From positions 2,221,661 through 2,285,660 of the forward strand of contig CP011806.1 of the NCBI GenBank assembly GCA_001664505.1: a stretch of DNA of 64,000 bases. Direction: 5' to 3'. The notes beneath the pieces were generated by a model. The model saw nothing but the letters and a program-made list of their open reading frames with translations. It ran no database searches and was not told the origin of the DNA. The position numbers and the translations under genes were made by a program. Positions within the stretch are counted from its first letter, which is position 1. Each line of letters begins with the position of its first letter. The stretch comes from Acidobacteria bacterium Mor1 (GTDB lineage Bacteria > Acidobacteriota > Polarisedimenticolia > Polarisedimenticolales > Polarisedimenticolaceae). Below are positions 8,299-17,908 of this stretch, piece by piece.

Positions 8299-10428
8299 AT
8301 GCGAAACCTGCTCTGCCTGCTGCCGGCGCTCGTGATGGCCGGCTGCGCGACGACCCATCGAGAGGGGCCCGCGCCTGACCCGCTGACCTACCCGGCGACA
8401 CCGACCGTGGATCAGATCGACACCTATCACGGGGTCGAGATCGCCGATCCCTACCGCTGGCTCGAAGACGATCAGGCGGATCAGACGAAGCGCTGGATCG
8501 AGGCCCAGCAGGTCGTCCTCGAAGACTACGTCGAGGAGGTGCCCCGCTTCGACCAACTCGAGAACCGGGTTCGGCGGATCCGAGAGTTCGGCGCCTACGC
8601 GACGCCGGTCCGAGGAGGCGAGCACCTCTTCTACACCTATCGCGAACCCGGGGCCCAGCACCCGGCCGTGCACCTGGACGGCCCCGGCGGAACCCGGCCG
8701 CTGCTTCCCTTCGAGGCGGTCCACGATGAGCCCGGTCACGGATCGGCGGGGATCGCCCCGAGCCGCGACGGAAAGTACCTGGCCTGGGCCGGAACCGATC
8801 CCAGGGGCTGGGGCTTCCTCGACGTCGTCCGGGTGGCCGACGGTGAGGTGCTGCAGGAAACGATCGAAGGGGTCGCCGGAAACAGCGCGATCTGGGACCG
8901 GGGCTCCCGGGGCTTCTTCTATCAGAAGTACGGGACCTACGCGGCGCTGATGGAGGGAGCCGCTCCCGCACCCCAGATCCGCTACCACCGGGTCGGCACC
9001 GACCCCGCAGCGGACCCGGTGGTCTACGAACGTCCCGACCGCCCGTCGATGCTGTTCAACCCCCGGCTGAGCAGCGACCTGCGCTACCTGATCGTCCACC
9101 TCAACGACGGGAGCCGCACCCACAACCAGGTGGTCTACCTCGACCTGGACGCCGACGGTGCCGAGTTCACCACCCTGATCGAAGAGGCAGACGCGTCCTA
9201 TCGCTTCGAGGCCAATCAAGGAACCCGCTTCCTGTTCCGGTCCACCCTGGACGCGCCGCGCAGCCGGGTGATCGCCGTCGACCTGAACCGTCCCGAGCGG
9301 GAACACTGGGAGACCGTCGTCCCCCAGCAGGAGAGCGCGATCACGGCGGTCAGCCATATCGGAGGCCGGCTGGTGCTGCAGACCACCGCCCACGCGCGGC
9401 CGGTGGTTGAGGTCTGGAGCCTGGACGGCCGGCGGGAGAAAAGTCTCGACCTCCCCTCCATCGGCCTGCTCTCCGGCTTCGCCGACCGGCCGGATTCCGA
9501 CGAGGCGTTCTACCGGCTGAACAGCCTTGTCGATCCGGGCACGATCTACCGGGTCGACCTGGACACCGGTGACAGCGAGGTCTACCGGCGGATGGAGCTG
9601 GCCCACGATCCCGACGACTACGAGATCCGCCAGGTGTTCTATGAGAGTGGAGACGGCACCCGGGTGCCGATGTTCCTGGCCCACCGCAAGGATGTCCCCC
9701 TTCGCGGCGAGAACCCGCTCTACATGTACGGCTACGGTCACGGCGGCTGGGTCGCCTTCCCCTGGTTCCAGCCCTTCCTCGTCGAGTGGATGGATCTCGG
9801 AGGCACCTACGCACTGCCCGGCCTGCGTGGCGGCGGTGAATACGGCCTCGAGTGGCAGGAAGCGGGCACCCGCCTGAACAAGCCCAACACCCTCGACGAT
9901 TTCATCGCCGCGGCGGAATGGCTGGTCGACAACGGCTACACCCGGGCCGATCGCCTGGTAGCCAACGGCGGTAGCGCCAGCGGCGTCGTCCCGGCGGCGG
10001 CGGTGATTCGCCGGCCGGACCTTTTCGGCGCGGCGGTGATCGACTTCCCCTTCCTCGACATGCTGCGCTACCACCACTTCACCACGGTCAAGGGCTGGAC
10101 TCGCGGCTACGGCTCGGCGGACGACCCCGAAGAGTTCGCGGTGCTCCACGGCTACTCGCCGCTACACCGGATCGAACCGGAGACCTGCTACCCCGCGGTG
10201 CTGACCATCGTAGGTGAGAAGGACACGGCAACGGTACCGATGCACGGCTACAAGTTCACTGCCGCGCTCCAGGCCGCCAGCGAATGCGGGCCGAGCCTGC
10301 TCAAGTTCGTTCCGGGAGGCGGACACTACAGCTACGGGACGACCCCGGCCGAGTCCGCCCACACCGAGGCGGAGATCCTGGCGTTCCTGGTGCGCACTCT
10401 GGGAATGGAGATGCCTGACCGCTCGTGA
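8299..10428 (+). CDS. Prolyl oligopeptidase family (S9) lipoprotein
   Basis: The start at 8299 is set by AAGGAGG seven bases upstream. The 709-residue product begins with a lipoprotein-type signal (MRNLLCLLPALVMAGCATT, lipid Cys probably C16). An N-terminal segment (IADPYRWLEDDQADQTKRW) and a seven-bladed propeller region precede a C-terminal alpha/beta-hydrolase domain. The catalytic Ser is S559 in GGSASG, where GGSNGG is more usual. The Asp is D642 in GEKDTATVPMHGYK and the His is H676 in GGGHYSYG. S9A enzymes cleave short proline-containing peptides. As a lipoprotein it would act in the periplasm or at the outer membrane. It is monocistronic and divergent from the wHTH-TPR regulator. Confidence 0.93.
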   Translation: MRNLLCLLPALVMAGCATTHREGPAPDPLTYPATPTVDQIDTYHGVEIADPYRWLEDDQADQTKRWIEAQQVVLEDYVEEVPRFDQLENRVRRIREFGAYATPVRGGEHLFYTYREPGAQHPAVHLDGPGGTRPLLPFEAVHDEPGHGSAGIAPSRDGKYLAWAGTDPRGWGFLDVVRVADGEVLQETIEGVAGNSAIWDRGSRGFFYQKYGTYAALMEGAAPAPQIRYHRVGTDPAADPVVYERPDRPSMLFNPRLSSDLRYLIVHLNDGSRTHNQVVYLDLDADGAEFTTLIEEADASYRFEANQGTRFLFRSTLDAPRSRVIAVDLNRPEREHWETVVPQQESAITAVSHIGGRLVLQTTAHARPVVEVWSLDGRREKSLDLPSIGLLSGFADRPDSDEAFYRLNSLVDPGTIYRVDLDTGDSEVYRRMELAHDPDDYEIRQVFYESGDGTRVPMFLAHRKDVPLRGENPLYMYGYGHGGWVAFPWFQPFLVEWMDLGGTYALPGLRGGGEYGLEWQEAGTRLNKPNTLDDFIAAAEWLVDNGYTRADRLVANGGSASGVVPAAAVIRRPDLFGAAVIDFPFLDMLRYHHFTTVKGWTRGYGSADDPEEFAVLHGYSPLHRIEPETCYPAVLTIVGEKDTATVPMHGYKFTAALQAASECGPSLLKFVPGGGHYSYGTTPAESAHTEAEILAFLVRTLGMEMPDRS

Positions 10429-10434
10429 CCCGAT

Positions 10435-11271
10435 TCAGCGTTCCCCGAACCAGGAGAGTGCCTGTTCCCACAGGCGCTCTCCCTCGGGACGGAAGAAGCC
10501 GACGTGCCCGATCCGCTTCATGCCGACGTCATCGGGTCCGACGTGGCGCCGCTCGACGTCGCTTGCGCTGTAGCCCGACATCATCTCGTCGACGGCGCGG
10601 CGGGTGCCCCATGCGTCGTCGACGAAGCTGTAGGCCAGGATCGGCGAGGTGAAACGCTGGTAGTTGTGGAGCGGTAGAGTGGCGTCGTCGAACAGGTAGC
10701 GGCGGCTGCGGCACCAGGACGACCATTCCCGGGCCACTCCGAGAGGTAGATCCTCACCGGAGCCGAACATGCGCCAGGGCAGGTAGCCGTAGATCGTCGT
10801 GAGCAGCGGGAACAGCACGTACATGTAGAACCAGACCTTCTGCTTCTCCGAACCGCCCTGAACTCCCCAGTAGCCGCTCTGGGCCGAGACACCGACCATG
10901 CCGGCGATCGCCGAGGTGTTCTCGATCAGGCCCGGAAGCTGCCCGCCGATGCTGTGGCCGAGCACGAAGGTCTTCCGCGGCGCGTAGGTCGCCTGGACCC
11001 ATTCGAGGGCGCCGCGCATGTCCTGGAGGCCCCAATCACGAGCCCGGGCCTTGAACCCGCGAAGCCGCCCGGGCCCGGAATCGCCGATCCCGCGGTAGTC
11101 GTAGGTCACCACCTGGTAACCCCGCTCGGCGAACCAGGCGGCGCAGTGGCGGTAGAAACGGCGGGGGACTCCCGTGGCGGAGTTGATCACGAGAGCGTCG
11201 GGGCCGCCCTTCTCGAAGACCGTGGCAGCGAGCTTGAACCCGTCGCTGGCCGGCATCTCGACGTCGCGCAT
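10435..11271 (-). CDS. Alpha/beta hydrolase (serine-hydrolase type)
   Basis: A 278-residue cytoplasmic protein without a signal peptide. It has an alpha/beta-hydrolase fold with the nucleophile elbow LGHSIGG (S107), an early strand VVTYDYRGIGDSG, and a terminal catalytic His in RIGHVGFFRP (about residue 257). The lid region (residues 130-190) is rich in aromatic residues (WFYMYVLFPLLTTIYGYLPW), which suggests a hydrophobic substrate. It resembles the group of uncharacterised hydrolases annotated as alpha/beta hydrolase of the UCP037442 type. It is convergent with the S9 peptidase gene (6 bp between stops). The substrate cannot be told from sequence. Confidence 0.88.
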   Translation of the reverse strand: MRDVEMPASDGFKLAATVFEKGGPDALVINSATGVPRRFYRHCAAWFAERGYQVVTYDYRGIGDSGPGRLRGFKARARDWGLQDMRGALEWVQATYAPRKTFVLGHSIGGQLPGLIENTSAIAGMVGVSAQSGYWGVQGGSEKQKVWFYMYVLFPLLTTIYGYLPWRMFGSGEDLPLGVAREWSSWCRSRRYLFDDATLPLHNYQRFTSPILAYSFVDDAWGTRRAVDEMMSGYSASDVERRHVGPDDVGMKRIGHVGFFRPEGERLWEQALSWFGER

Positions 11272-11328
11272 TCCTTGCGTTTAGCCCGGGTCACCCTGGC
11301 AAGGCAAGGACTTTGCGGCGAACAGCGT

Positions 11329-11664
11329 TCAATCGTTGGAACGAGTTTCGGCGTGGCGCCGGCGCAAGGAGAGATCCGAGGCTCTCTGCTTCACCGTCTT
11401 GGGCGCCGCCGCGTCGTCGCACAGCGGGACCCCATCGACAGCGTCGTCCGTGCCGGCAGCTAACCGGCGCCGCAGCGCGCCACCGCGAGTAAAGGTCACC
11501 GCATCGGCGGCGTCCCGGCAGGTGGCTTCGGCGGCCGCGCCGGGAGGCGCAGCAGCAGGCTCGCCCGCCGACGGCGCGGGCTCAGCGCCGGGAGGCGCGC
11601 AGGCTACGGCCAGGAGCGAGCCGGCCAGGACCGCGACGGCAATCGATAGCTTGTGGCTGCGCAC
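11329..11664 (-). CDS. Small putative lipoprotein
   Basis: A 111-residue frame whose N-terminus looks like a lipoprotein signal (LSIAVAVLAGSLLAVACAPP, lipid Cys at about 22). It is followed by an Ala/Pro-rich stretch and a short charged domain with two Cys. I recognise no family. The export signal is the main support; the codon pattern is compatible with coding, but an overlapping plus-strand frame is equally open. It lies 57 bp upstream of the alpha/beta-hydrolase start on the same strand, so the two could share a transcript. Confidence 0.45.
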   Translation of the reverse strand: MRSHKLSIAVAVLAGSLLAVACAPPGAEPAPSAGEPAAAPPGAAAEATCRDAADAVTFTRGGALRRRLAAGTDDAVDGVPLCDDAAAPKTVKQRASDLSLRRRHAETRSND

Positions 11665-11895
11665 TGTCAGTTCAGTCCCCCCAAGGGCTGATGGCCGGCC
11701 TACGAATTCCTGGACCTCTTGAACCCCAGGGAGTCACCAATTCATCCCTTTGTCGGCAAAAATGTTCATGTAGCAAACAATTCGGCCGGACGAGCGGGGC
11801 GGGAAGCGCCACAGTCGCGCGTCGGTTGTTCCGAACACCCCGGGACGGAGGAACCCAGGGGCTCTCTCGACGTAGGATGACCGCGGAGGACCGTG

Positions 11896-12720
11896 ATGAC
11901 TCGCTCGAACAACCCCCAGGCCAGCCAGATGGCCGACGAATCGATGGTGCGCGGCCTGTCCGCCCAGGCCCGGGCGATCTGGCCCCAGGAGCAGGAGCTG
12001 CTGAGCAAGTACGCCCTGCCCGAAGCTCCCCGGATTCTCGACCTGGCCTGCGGAACCGGAGAGATCAGCGAGCGCCTCGGCGCGCTCTTTCCCCGGGCGA
12101 GCCTGTTGGGGGTGGATATCGACGCCGCCCACCTCGAAAAGGCGGAGGCCCGCTGCGCGGCTCACGGTGAGCGGATGAGCTGGCTCGAAGGGGACATCTA
12201 CGAGGTGGACCTGCCCTCCGGCCACTTCGACCTGTCGGTCTGCCGCCACATCCTGCAGGCGGTCCCCGACCCTGCCCGGGTCGCCCAACGCCTGGTCGAG
12301 GCGACCCGCCCCGGCGGAATCGTCCATCTGGTCGCCGAAGACTACGCAATGATGCACTTCCACCCGACCCGGGGGGACAACGACCGCTTCTGGCTCGACG
12401 GCCCGATCGTCTTTGCCAACCGGCTCGGCTCGGACCTGCGCAGCGGGCGCACCATGTTCACCATCCTCAAACGGCTGGGTCTCGAGGACGTCCGGGTCGA
12501 CTACGTGACCATCGACCCGATGCGGGTGCCCCGCGAGGTGGTCGCCGAGATCTGGGTCGCCTGGCGTGACGGCTTCGCCGAGCCGATCTCCCAGGAGACC
12601 CCGTTCAGCTCCGAAGAGGTCCACGACCAGTTCGAGAGCATGATCGAGTGCATCCGCAACCCCGAGGGGTACTTCATCTGGCACCTGCCGGTGGTGTCGG
12701 GGCGCCGATCACAATCCTGA
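11896..12720 (+). CDS. Class I SAM-dependent methyltransferase
   Basis: The start at ATG 11896 is preferred over GTG 11893 because CGGAGGA ends five bases upstream of it. The 274-residue product has SAM-binding motif I (ILDLACGTGEISERLG), an acidic residue after strand 2 (LLGVDID), and later motifs in SWLEGDIYEVDLP and VEATRPGGIVHLV. The C-terminal 100 residues form an extra domain of unknown substrate specificity. The substrate is not predictable. The gene is followed 69 bp later by the HDOD gene on the same strand. Confidence 0.9.
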   Translation: MTRSNNPQASQMADESMVRGLSAQARAIWPQEQELLSKYALPEAPRILDLACGTGEISERLGALFPRASLLGVDIDAAHLEKAEARCAAHGERMSWLEGDIYEVDLPSGHFDLSVCRHILQAVPDPARVAQRLVEATRPGGIVHLVAEDYAMMHFHPTRGDNDRFWLDGPIVFANRLGSDLRSGRTMFTILKRLGLEDVRVDYVTIDPMRVPREVVAEIWVAWRDGFAEPISQETPFSSEEVHDQFESMIECIRNPEGYFIWHLPVVSGRRSQS

Positions 12721-12789
12721 AAGCGGCTTCAGGCCGGAGGGGATACGGCCGATAAGGGGCGACCGGGTGATGACCCATGGAGCCCCCAA

Positions 12790-13764
12790 TTGAGCGAACA
12801 TCTCGGCCGCACCAAGGATCAGGCGGACTACGGCCTGGGCGAACACGCCTTCGACGCCGACCGCATGGGTCTCGTCGACAAGGCGGAGCTGACCGACAAG
12901 CTCATCGCCACCTTCGAATCGGACAGCTACCAGCCGCCCCGGCTTCCCGCCGTGGCCATGGAGCTGATGACCCTGTCCCAGAACCCCGACGTGGAGTTCA
13001 AGGACATCGAGAAGGTGCTGGAGCAGGACGCCATGCTGGCCGGCGAGATCCTGTCGATCGCCCGCTCGGCGTTCTACGGCGGCATCGGCCAGATCACCAG
13101 CCTGCATCAGGCCCTGGTGCGGCTGGGCCTGGCCAAGCTGCGCCAGGTGGTGATGCAGGCGGCGATGAGCGTGCGGGTCTTCCGTTCCAAGGCCTACGGC
13201 CCGTACATGGACCGGGTGCGGGAACATAGCCGCATCACCGCCCACGCGGCGCGGATCGTTTCCCAGTACACGCCGTTCGAGGAGGAGCAGGCGTTCCTTT
13301 GCGGCCTGCTCCACGACGTCGGCATCGCCGGCATCCTGCTGATCCTCGGAGACGTGAAGCGGGGCGAGAAACCGCCGGAGCTGGCGGTCCTGTGGCCGAC
13401 GATCCATGACGCCCACATGCGGGCAGGCGAACGGATGGTCAAGCTCTGGGATCTACCCGTCGAGATCGCAATGGTCGTCGGCGCCCACCACGACGTCTGC
13501 ATCCAGGGGTTCGACCACCCGCTGGCGGCGACGATCTGCTTGGCCGAAGACATCGTGCGCCGGCTGGACCGGGGCCTGGTGCCGACGGTCAACGGTGAAG
13601 TCGTCGAGACCAAGGCGGACTGGGGCATGGTCGGCCACGGGCGCATCGACCAGAGCACCCCTCAGGCGTTGGAGCGGGCGCGGACCGCGCTCGGCATCAC
13701 CGAGCCTACCGAGGAGCTGATCCTGCAGGCGACCCGGGATTGGCTGGAGAAGGATGCGGAGTAG
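12790..13764 (+). CDS. HDOD-domain signalling protein
   Basis: A 324-residue protein starting at TTG 12790 with GGAG seven bases upstream; no ATG in this frame gives a full domain. The HDOD domain covers about residues 40-250: LPAVAMELMTLSQNPDVEF, then IARSAFYGGIGQITSLHQAL, then LLHDVGIAGILLIL and IVGAHHDVCIQG-like segments. HDOD proteins resemble HD phosphohydrolases but usually lack catalytic metal ligands and act in signal transduction. Some HD-like His/Asp residues are retained here (LLHDVG, AHHD), so residual phosphodiesterase activity cannot be excluded. It is convergent with the M14-like gene, with a 3 bp gap. Confidence 0.9.
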   Translation: MSEHLGRTKDQADYGLGEHAFDADRMGLVDKAELTDKLIATFESDSYQPPRLPAVAMELMTLSQNPDVEFKDIEKVLEQDAMLAGEILSIARSAFYGGIGQITSLHQALVRLGLAKLRQVVMQAAMSVRVFRSKAYGPYMDRVREHSRITAHAARIVSQYTPFEEEQAFLCGLLHDVGIAGILLILGDVKRGEKPPELAVLWPTIHDAHMRAGERMVKLWDLPVEIAMVVGAHHDVCIQGFDHPLAATICLAEDIVRRLDRGLVPTVNGEVVETKADWGMVGHGRIDQSTPQALERARTALGITEPTEELILQATRDWLEKDAE

Positions 13765-13767
13765 CGG

Positions 13768-14844
13768 TCAGGGCGTGTCGGTCATGCCGACGACGACCAG
13801 ATTGTCTCCCTCGTTCACCGGAGGCGTCCCGAAGACGATCAGCAGGATGCCGCTCGCCGGAGCCCTGATCTCGGCCCGAGGGTTCCCGTGATAGTCGGTG
13901 ATCGTTCCCAGAAGGGTACCCTTGGGCACGTACTGTCCCGCCTGAATCCGCGGGGCGAGATGCCAGACGCCATCGTGTTCGCTGTGGACCCGGGCACGGT
14001 CGACGATGAAGTGCGGGGTATTCGTCGGCGCCGGCTTCCCGGGGGCGATCTTCAGATCTCGGATCACGCTCAGGGCGCCTGACACGATCGGGTCGATGAA
14101 TCGGTCGTCTACCACTCCCAACTCTCCCGACTCGACATCCATCGACGGGACTCCGAGAGCGACCGCCTGGGCGCTGGTGTAGATCCTCGACCGGGACTTC
14201 GACAGATCCCCCTTGAACAGCACGATCGTGTCCAGCCCGAAGGCGAGGGTCATTTGCCGGGACTTCGCCCGGATCTCATCACTCCCCGCTTCGGCGTAGT
14301 AGGCCGTGTACGCGGGTCCCAACCTCTCGTTGGCGTCTCCGGAGTGAATGTCGATCAGGTAGTCGGATTGTTTGATGACGGTCTCGGTCAACACATGGGC
14401 GATGCGTTCGGTGACCGTTCCGTCGGCCTTGCCCGGAAAGGATCGGTTCAGGTTCTTGAGATCATGGGGCCCGAAGTAGATCGTACGGCGTTGAAAGGCC
14501 GGGAGGTTCGCGTTGTGGACCACGATCACGGCGCCGGACATCTCCGCCGGATCCAACTCTCTCACGACGCGATGCATCGCCAGGATCGGCGAGTACTCAG
14601 CCCCATGGATTCCGGCGACCAGGGTCAGAACCGGACCGTCCGCGGCTCCGTTGAAGACCGTCACCGGGATCGACGTTGACACGCCGTCGCCGGCTGCGGG
14701 GACCTCGATCATCCCCTGGACGACCTCTCCCCGCGGGACGCGAACGTTCCCCAGGTCCAGCGTGTCGTTCGCCGTGAGCGGCAGCGTCGAGACCGCCCAA
14801 ACAGCCAACGCGAGAGAGAGCACCGCCTTGCGGTCTGCGTACAT
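13768..14844 (-). CDS. Exported aspartoacylase/succinylglutamate desuccinylase-like M14 protein
   Basis: A 358-residue protein with a signal peptide (VLSLALAVWAVSTLPLTAND). The zinc-carboxypeptidase-like core shows GIHGAEYSP (His and Glu ligands) and YLIDIHSGDANE (His ligand). The C-terminal 70 residues form a beta-barrel domain (GTLLGTITDYHGNPRAEIRA). This is the AstE/AspA family, which cleaves N-acyl amino acids or amide bonds. A signal peptide is unusual for the biosynthetic members and suggests a periplasmic amidohydrolase. A second family member without a signal peptide is encoded at 40332-41516. Confidence 0.9.
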   Translation of the reverse strand: MYADRKAVLSLALAVWAVSTLPLTANDTLDLGNVRVPRGEVVQGMIEVPAAGDGVSTSIPVTVFNGAADGPVLTLVAGIHGAEYSPILAMHRVVRELDPAEMSGAVIVVHNANLPAFQRRTIYFGPHDLKNLNRSFPGKADGTVTERIAHVLTETVIKQSDYLIDIHSGDANERLGPAYTAYYAEAGSDEIRAKSRQMTLAFGLDTIVLFKGDLSKSRSRIYTSAQAVALGVPSMDVESGELGVVDDRFIDPIVSGALSVIRDLKIAPGKPAPTNTPHFIVDRARVHSEHDGVWHLAPRIQAGQYVPKGTLLGTITDYHGNPRAEIRAPASGILLIVFGTPPVNEGDNLVVVGMTDTP

Positions 14845-14936
14845 CGGACCTCCGCAATGAGTTCTGTCGTTCGATCGGCACTATAGCCCGGGAAGCAGCA
14901 GCGGCGCTCTTGCCATGCACTGAAGTAGACTGGGTC

Positions 14937-16262
14937 ATGCGCACCATGACGAACACCGGCCTGCTCTGCGGACTCCTCACCCTCGCGATCCTCTCCACGG
15001 CGGCTCAGACCCCTCCCGAATGGACGGCCGAAGGGCCCCGGGTTCACCCCGCGGCGGCCTCCTTCGAAGTCCCGGTCGAAGTGAGCGCCACCAAGCTTTA
15101 CGTCGACGTCGAGCTCGGAGGAAAGACCCGCCGCTTCGTCGTCGACACCGGCTCCCCCTCGATGATCGACCGGAAAATCGTCGAGGAGCTGGACCTCCCG
15201 ACGGTCGGCACCAGCAAGGGCCGGGACGCCCACGGCGCCGTGATCGAGAGCTCGATCGTCCAGGCGTCACTGACCCTCGGCGGCGTGCGCTTCGACAAGG
15301 TCCCGATGTTTGCCGCCGACTTCTCGAGTTCCCCGGTCACCCGCGCCTTCATCGGCGACGGTGTTCTCGGCTCGGAACTCCTCCCCCTCGGCGCCTGGCA
15401 GATGGACCTCCGGCAATCCATGCTGCGATTCAGCACCGATGCGTCCCGGCTTCCACACGTCAAGAAGGCGACCAAGGTGAAGCTCGACGACTTCGGCTAC
15501 CCCCACTACCCCTATCTGGACGTCCGCTTCGACCGCGACGCCCGCAGCAAGGCAATGTTCGATACCGGCGCCCCTACCTACTTCACAATCTCACCTCCGG
15601 ACCTGGCCGGAACCGAGAGAGCCGGAGGGATCGGCCGCACCCTGACGGGCTACGGCTCCCCGGGTGGCTCCCTGGGCGGTCAGGCACCCGCCGGAGAACA
15701 ACAGCTGGTCGAGTTGAAGGCGCTATCCATCGATAAACTGAAACTGGGCCGCGTCGTCGCCGGACGGCGAGATGCTCCACCGAGCCTGATCGGCGCGCGG
15801 TTACTCGAGCGCTTCATCGTGACCTTCGATTCCGCTGCGGGGCTGGCCTACTTCACCCCCTACGGCAAGGGAGACCTACCGTCGTCGACATTCGGGTTCA
15901 CCCTGGCCTTCGACCAGAGGATTTCGGTCGGCGTGGTCTGGAACGGCACGCCGGCGCACAAGGCGGGGCTGCGCGCCGGCATGCCCTTGACCTCGATCGA
16001 CGGCCGGGCAACGCAGTGGACCCCCGAGGGACTCCGCCGCGCGCTGGCGGCCATGGCCAAGGACGAGATCACGGTCACCTGGGAGGGCGGCTCCGCCACC
16101 CTTCAACGCAGCGATCTCCGGGGCGCGAATCGGAGTAGTCACGCCGGCTGCGATCACGGGCAACTGAGCGTCGTCACCTTGTTGGTCGCGCTGCACTGGA
16201 ACGAAGCACGGCTCCCACGCCGCTCGCTGCCGCTGCTGTCGCGGCCCCAACTGCTCTCGTAG
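14937..16262 (+). CDS. Exported retropepsin-like aspartyl protease with PDZ domain
   Basis: The likely start is ATG 14937 (MRTMTNTGLL), directly before a signal peptide; ATG 14946 is the alternative. The 441-residue product has two DTG motifs, FVVDTGSPSMID and AMFDTGAPTYF. A single chain could therefore form both halves of an aspartic active site, unlike one-DTG retropepsins that must dimerise. A PDZ domain follows (about residues 325-390, GTPAHKAGLRAGMPLTSIDG). The last 50 residues after the PDZ domain look random and overlap the 3' end of the opposite-strand gene by 109 bp, which suggests a shifted or lost stop codon. A paralogue lies at 31191-32393. Confidence 0.85.
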   Translation: MRTMTNTGLLCGLLTLAILSTAAQTPPEWTAEGPRVHPAAASFEVPVEVSATKLYVDVELGGKTRRFVVDTGSPSMIDRKIVEELDLPTVGTSKGRDAHGAVIESSIVQASLTLGGVRFDKVPMFAADFSSSPVTRAFIGDGVLGSELLPLGAWQMDLRQSMLRFSTDASRLPHVKKATKVKLDDFGYPHYPYLDVRFDRDARSKAMFDTGAPTYFTISPPDLAGTERAGGIGRTLTGYGSPGGSLGGQAPAGEQQLVELKALSIDKLKLGRVVAGRRDAPPSLIGARLLERFIVTFDSAAGLAYFTPYGKGDLPSSTFGFTLAFDQRISVGVVWNGTPAHKAGLRAGMPLTSIDGRATQWTPEGLRRALAAMAKDEITVTWEGGSATLQRSDLRGANRSSHAGCDHGQLSVVTLLVALHWNEARLPRRSLPLLSRPQLLS

Positions 16263-17908
16263 ACGCCGGTGCCGTCGACGCCGACCACCATGAAGAACAG
16301 ATCCTCTGCGGGGGCGGAGAGCCAGTCGTGGCTCCCGCTCACGCCAATCGAACACTCGGACCCGGAAGTCCCGTAGCTTCCGACATCGGACAGGTTGCCG
16401 TAGATCAACTGGTAGTCGGCGGCGGTGCAACTCGCCGCATCCCAGGTCACGCGTAGTTGCGAGCCATCGAGATCGAGGCGCTCGGTGGTCAGGGTCGCCT
16501 CGGCGGGAGGCAGAGGCGAGTCGTGGATCTCGAGCAAGCCTCCCGGCGTCAGGTCGCGACCCACGAACGCGGGATGGTCCAGCGGGTAGCGGTCGGCCCG
16601 GAAAATCGAGTTGTTGGTAGACGTGGCGCCCTGAGCCAGCTGAGTGTCGACGGCCACCGGATTGACGTAGCGCCAGGTGATGTCCCCGCTCGGGGCCACT
16701 TCCCGGATCGTGGCCTGGCCGCCCGAGGCGATCAAGGTGCTGCCGTTGGGCAGACGCTGGGCGCTGGAGAGCCCCCCGGAGAACAGGTTATCGGGAACCG
16801 GGTCCTGGTAGCGCCACGCGGCCTCGGGCGGCCCGTAGTTGGCGCCCGGGTCGAGGGTGTAGTTGCTGCCGTCGACAGGCGGAACGATCTCGTCCACGGT
16901 GGAAAACAGGAACCTGCCCTCCACGTTCCGGTTGTTGAACACCAGGATGTTGCCGGCACCCTCCAGCCCCGGCTCGATCCACTCGGCATCGTGCTGGAAG
17001 AACAGCGTGCGATCCTCGTCGGTTCCCCGGCGGTAAGCCTGTGGATTGCCCCAGCGATAGAGCAGGTCTCCGCCCATGCCCGAATTACCGCCGGTGTGCC
17101 CCGCAGCCTCGGCCATGGTCGTACTGTGGTCGATGACCCAGATCTCGTCCCAGAACGGCGTACTGATCAGGATCTGATCCAGTTCGGGGTTGTAGTCGAT
17201 CGAGTTGAAATGCAGCCAGTCGGGCTGCGGGTTCCGGCCGTTCTCGAAGTTCACGTCGATCAACTCGGGGTGGTCGGCGACCACACCGAAGTTGTCCTTG
17301 GTCGGGTCGAAGTCCTGAATCAGATGATCCCAGGCGCGCCACTGCCAGATGATGTGACCGCCGCTCGGACCGACCGGAGCGATCTCGACGATCTTGTCCG
17401 GCCACATCTCGGCGGCCGCCGTGAGCGGGTCGCGGCCGTTCTGGATCGCCTCGGCCTGGGAGATGTACTCCCAGACGATCAGCAACACGTTCCCGTTGGG
17501 CATCACCTCGATGTCGTGGTGGTGGCGCTGGAACTCGTCGGAGAAGATGAAGTCCCAGACCAGGTTGCCTTCCCAGTCGAAGCGCTCGATCCGGCCGCCA
17601 CGGCCGCCACGGTTGAAGCGGAGGATGCCTTCGGGTTGGTAGCGGCCACAGCGAATCATCGAGCCGTCTTCGAGCAGATACACCGAGTTGCCGGTCGGCC
17701 ACTGGCTGGTCCACTGCTGGACCACCCTGCCCTGGTTGTCGATCAGGTAGGTATCGAACCCCTGGAGCGGCCCGTAGAGCGTGTAGCCGGGGAACGCGTC
17801 GTCGGTATCCAGAAAGAGTCCGACCGTTTGTTGCGCCCTCGCCTCCGGCAGGAAGAATGCCGCAAGCGCGACGGCGACGACACCGGCGATGAATCGGAGA
17901 CGACGCAT
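16154..17908 (-). CDS. Secreted arylsulfotransferase-like protein with recurring C-terminal module
   Basis: Translation most likely starts at 17908 (MRRLRFIAGVVAVALAAFFL, a clear signal peptide) behind GGGGGG. The 584-residue protein has repeated propeller-type motifs such as GNLVWDFIFSDEF, HHHDIEVMPNGNVLLI, HDAEWIEPG and NGSTLIASGG, typical of the ASST-like propeller family. Whether it has sulfotransferase activity is unknown. The last 115 residues form a fibronectin-like module ending ESSWGRDSSGSER plus Cys, which also ends other secreted proteins in this window. The 3' end overlaps the aspartyl protease gene by 109 bp in convergent orientation. Confidence 0.85.
   Translation of the reverse strand: MRRLRFIAGVVAVALAAFFLPEARAQQTVGLFLDTDDAFPGYTLYGPLQGFDTYLIDNQGRVVQQWTSQWPTGNSVYLLEDGSMIRCGRYQPEGILRFNRGGRGGRIERFDWEGNLVWDFIFSDEFQRHHHDIEVMPNGNVLLIVWEYISQAEAIQNGRDPLTAAAEMWPDKIVEIAPVGPSGGHIIWQWRAWDHLIQDFDPTKDNFGVVADHPELIDVNFENGRNPQPDWLHFNSIDYNPELDQILISTPFWDEIWVIDHSTTMAEAAGHTGGNSGMGGDLLYRWGNPQAYRRGTDEDRTLFFQHDAEWIEPGLEGAGNILVFNNRNVEGRFLFSTVDEIVPPVDGSNYTLDPGANYGPPEAAWRYQDPVPDNLFSGGLSSAQRLPNGSTLIASGGQATIREVAPSGDITWRYVNPVAVDTQLAQGATSTNNSIFRADRYPLDHPAFVGRDLTPGGLLEIHDSPLPPAEATLTTERLDLDGSQLRVTWDAASCTAADYQLIYGNLSDVGSYGTSGSECSIGVSGSHDWLSAPAEDLFFMVVGVDGTGVYESSWGRDSSGSERRGSRASFQCSATNKVTTLSCP

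Noticed and set aside
8212..10149. A 645-codon open frame on the minus strand under the S9 peptidase gene.
   Set aside because: It mirrors the coding strand, with no ribosome site or family motif; the plus-strand frame has the full catalytic triad.
11734..12684. A 316-codon minus-strand frame opposite the methyltransferase.
   Set aside because: It lacks any motif and a ribosome site; the plus strand has SAM motif I and CGGAGGA.
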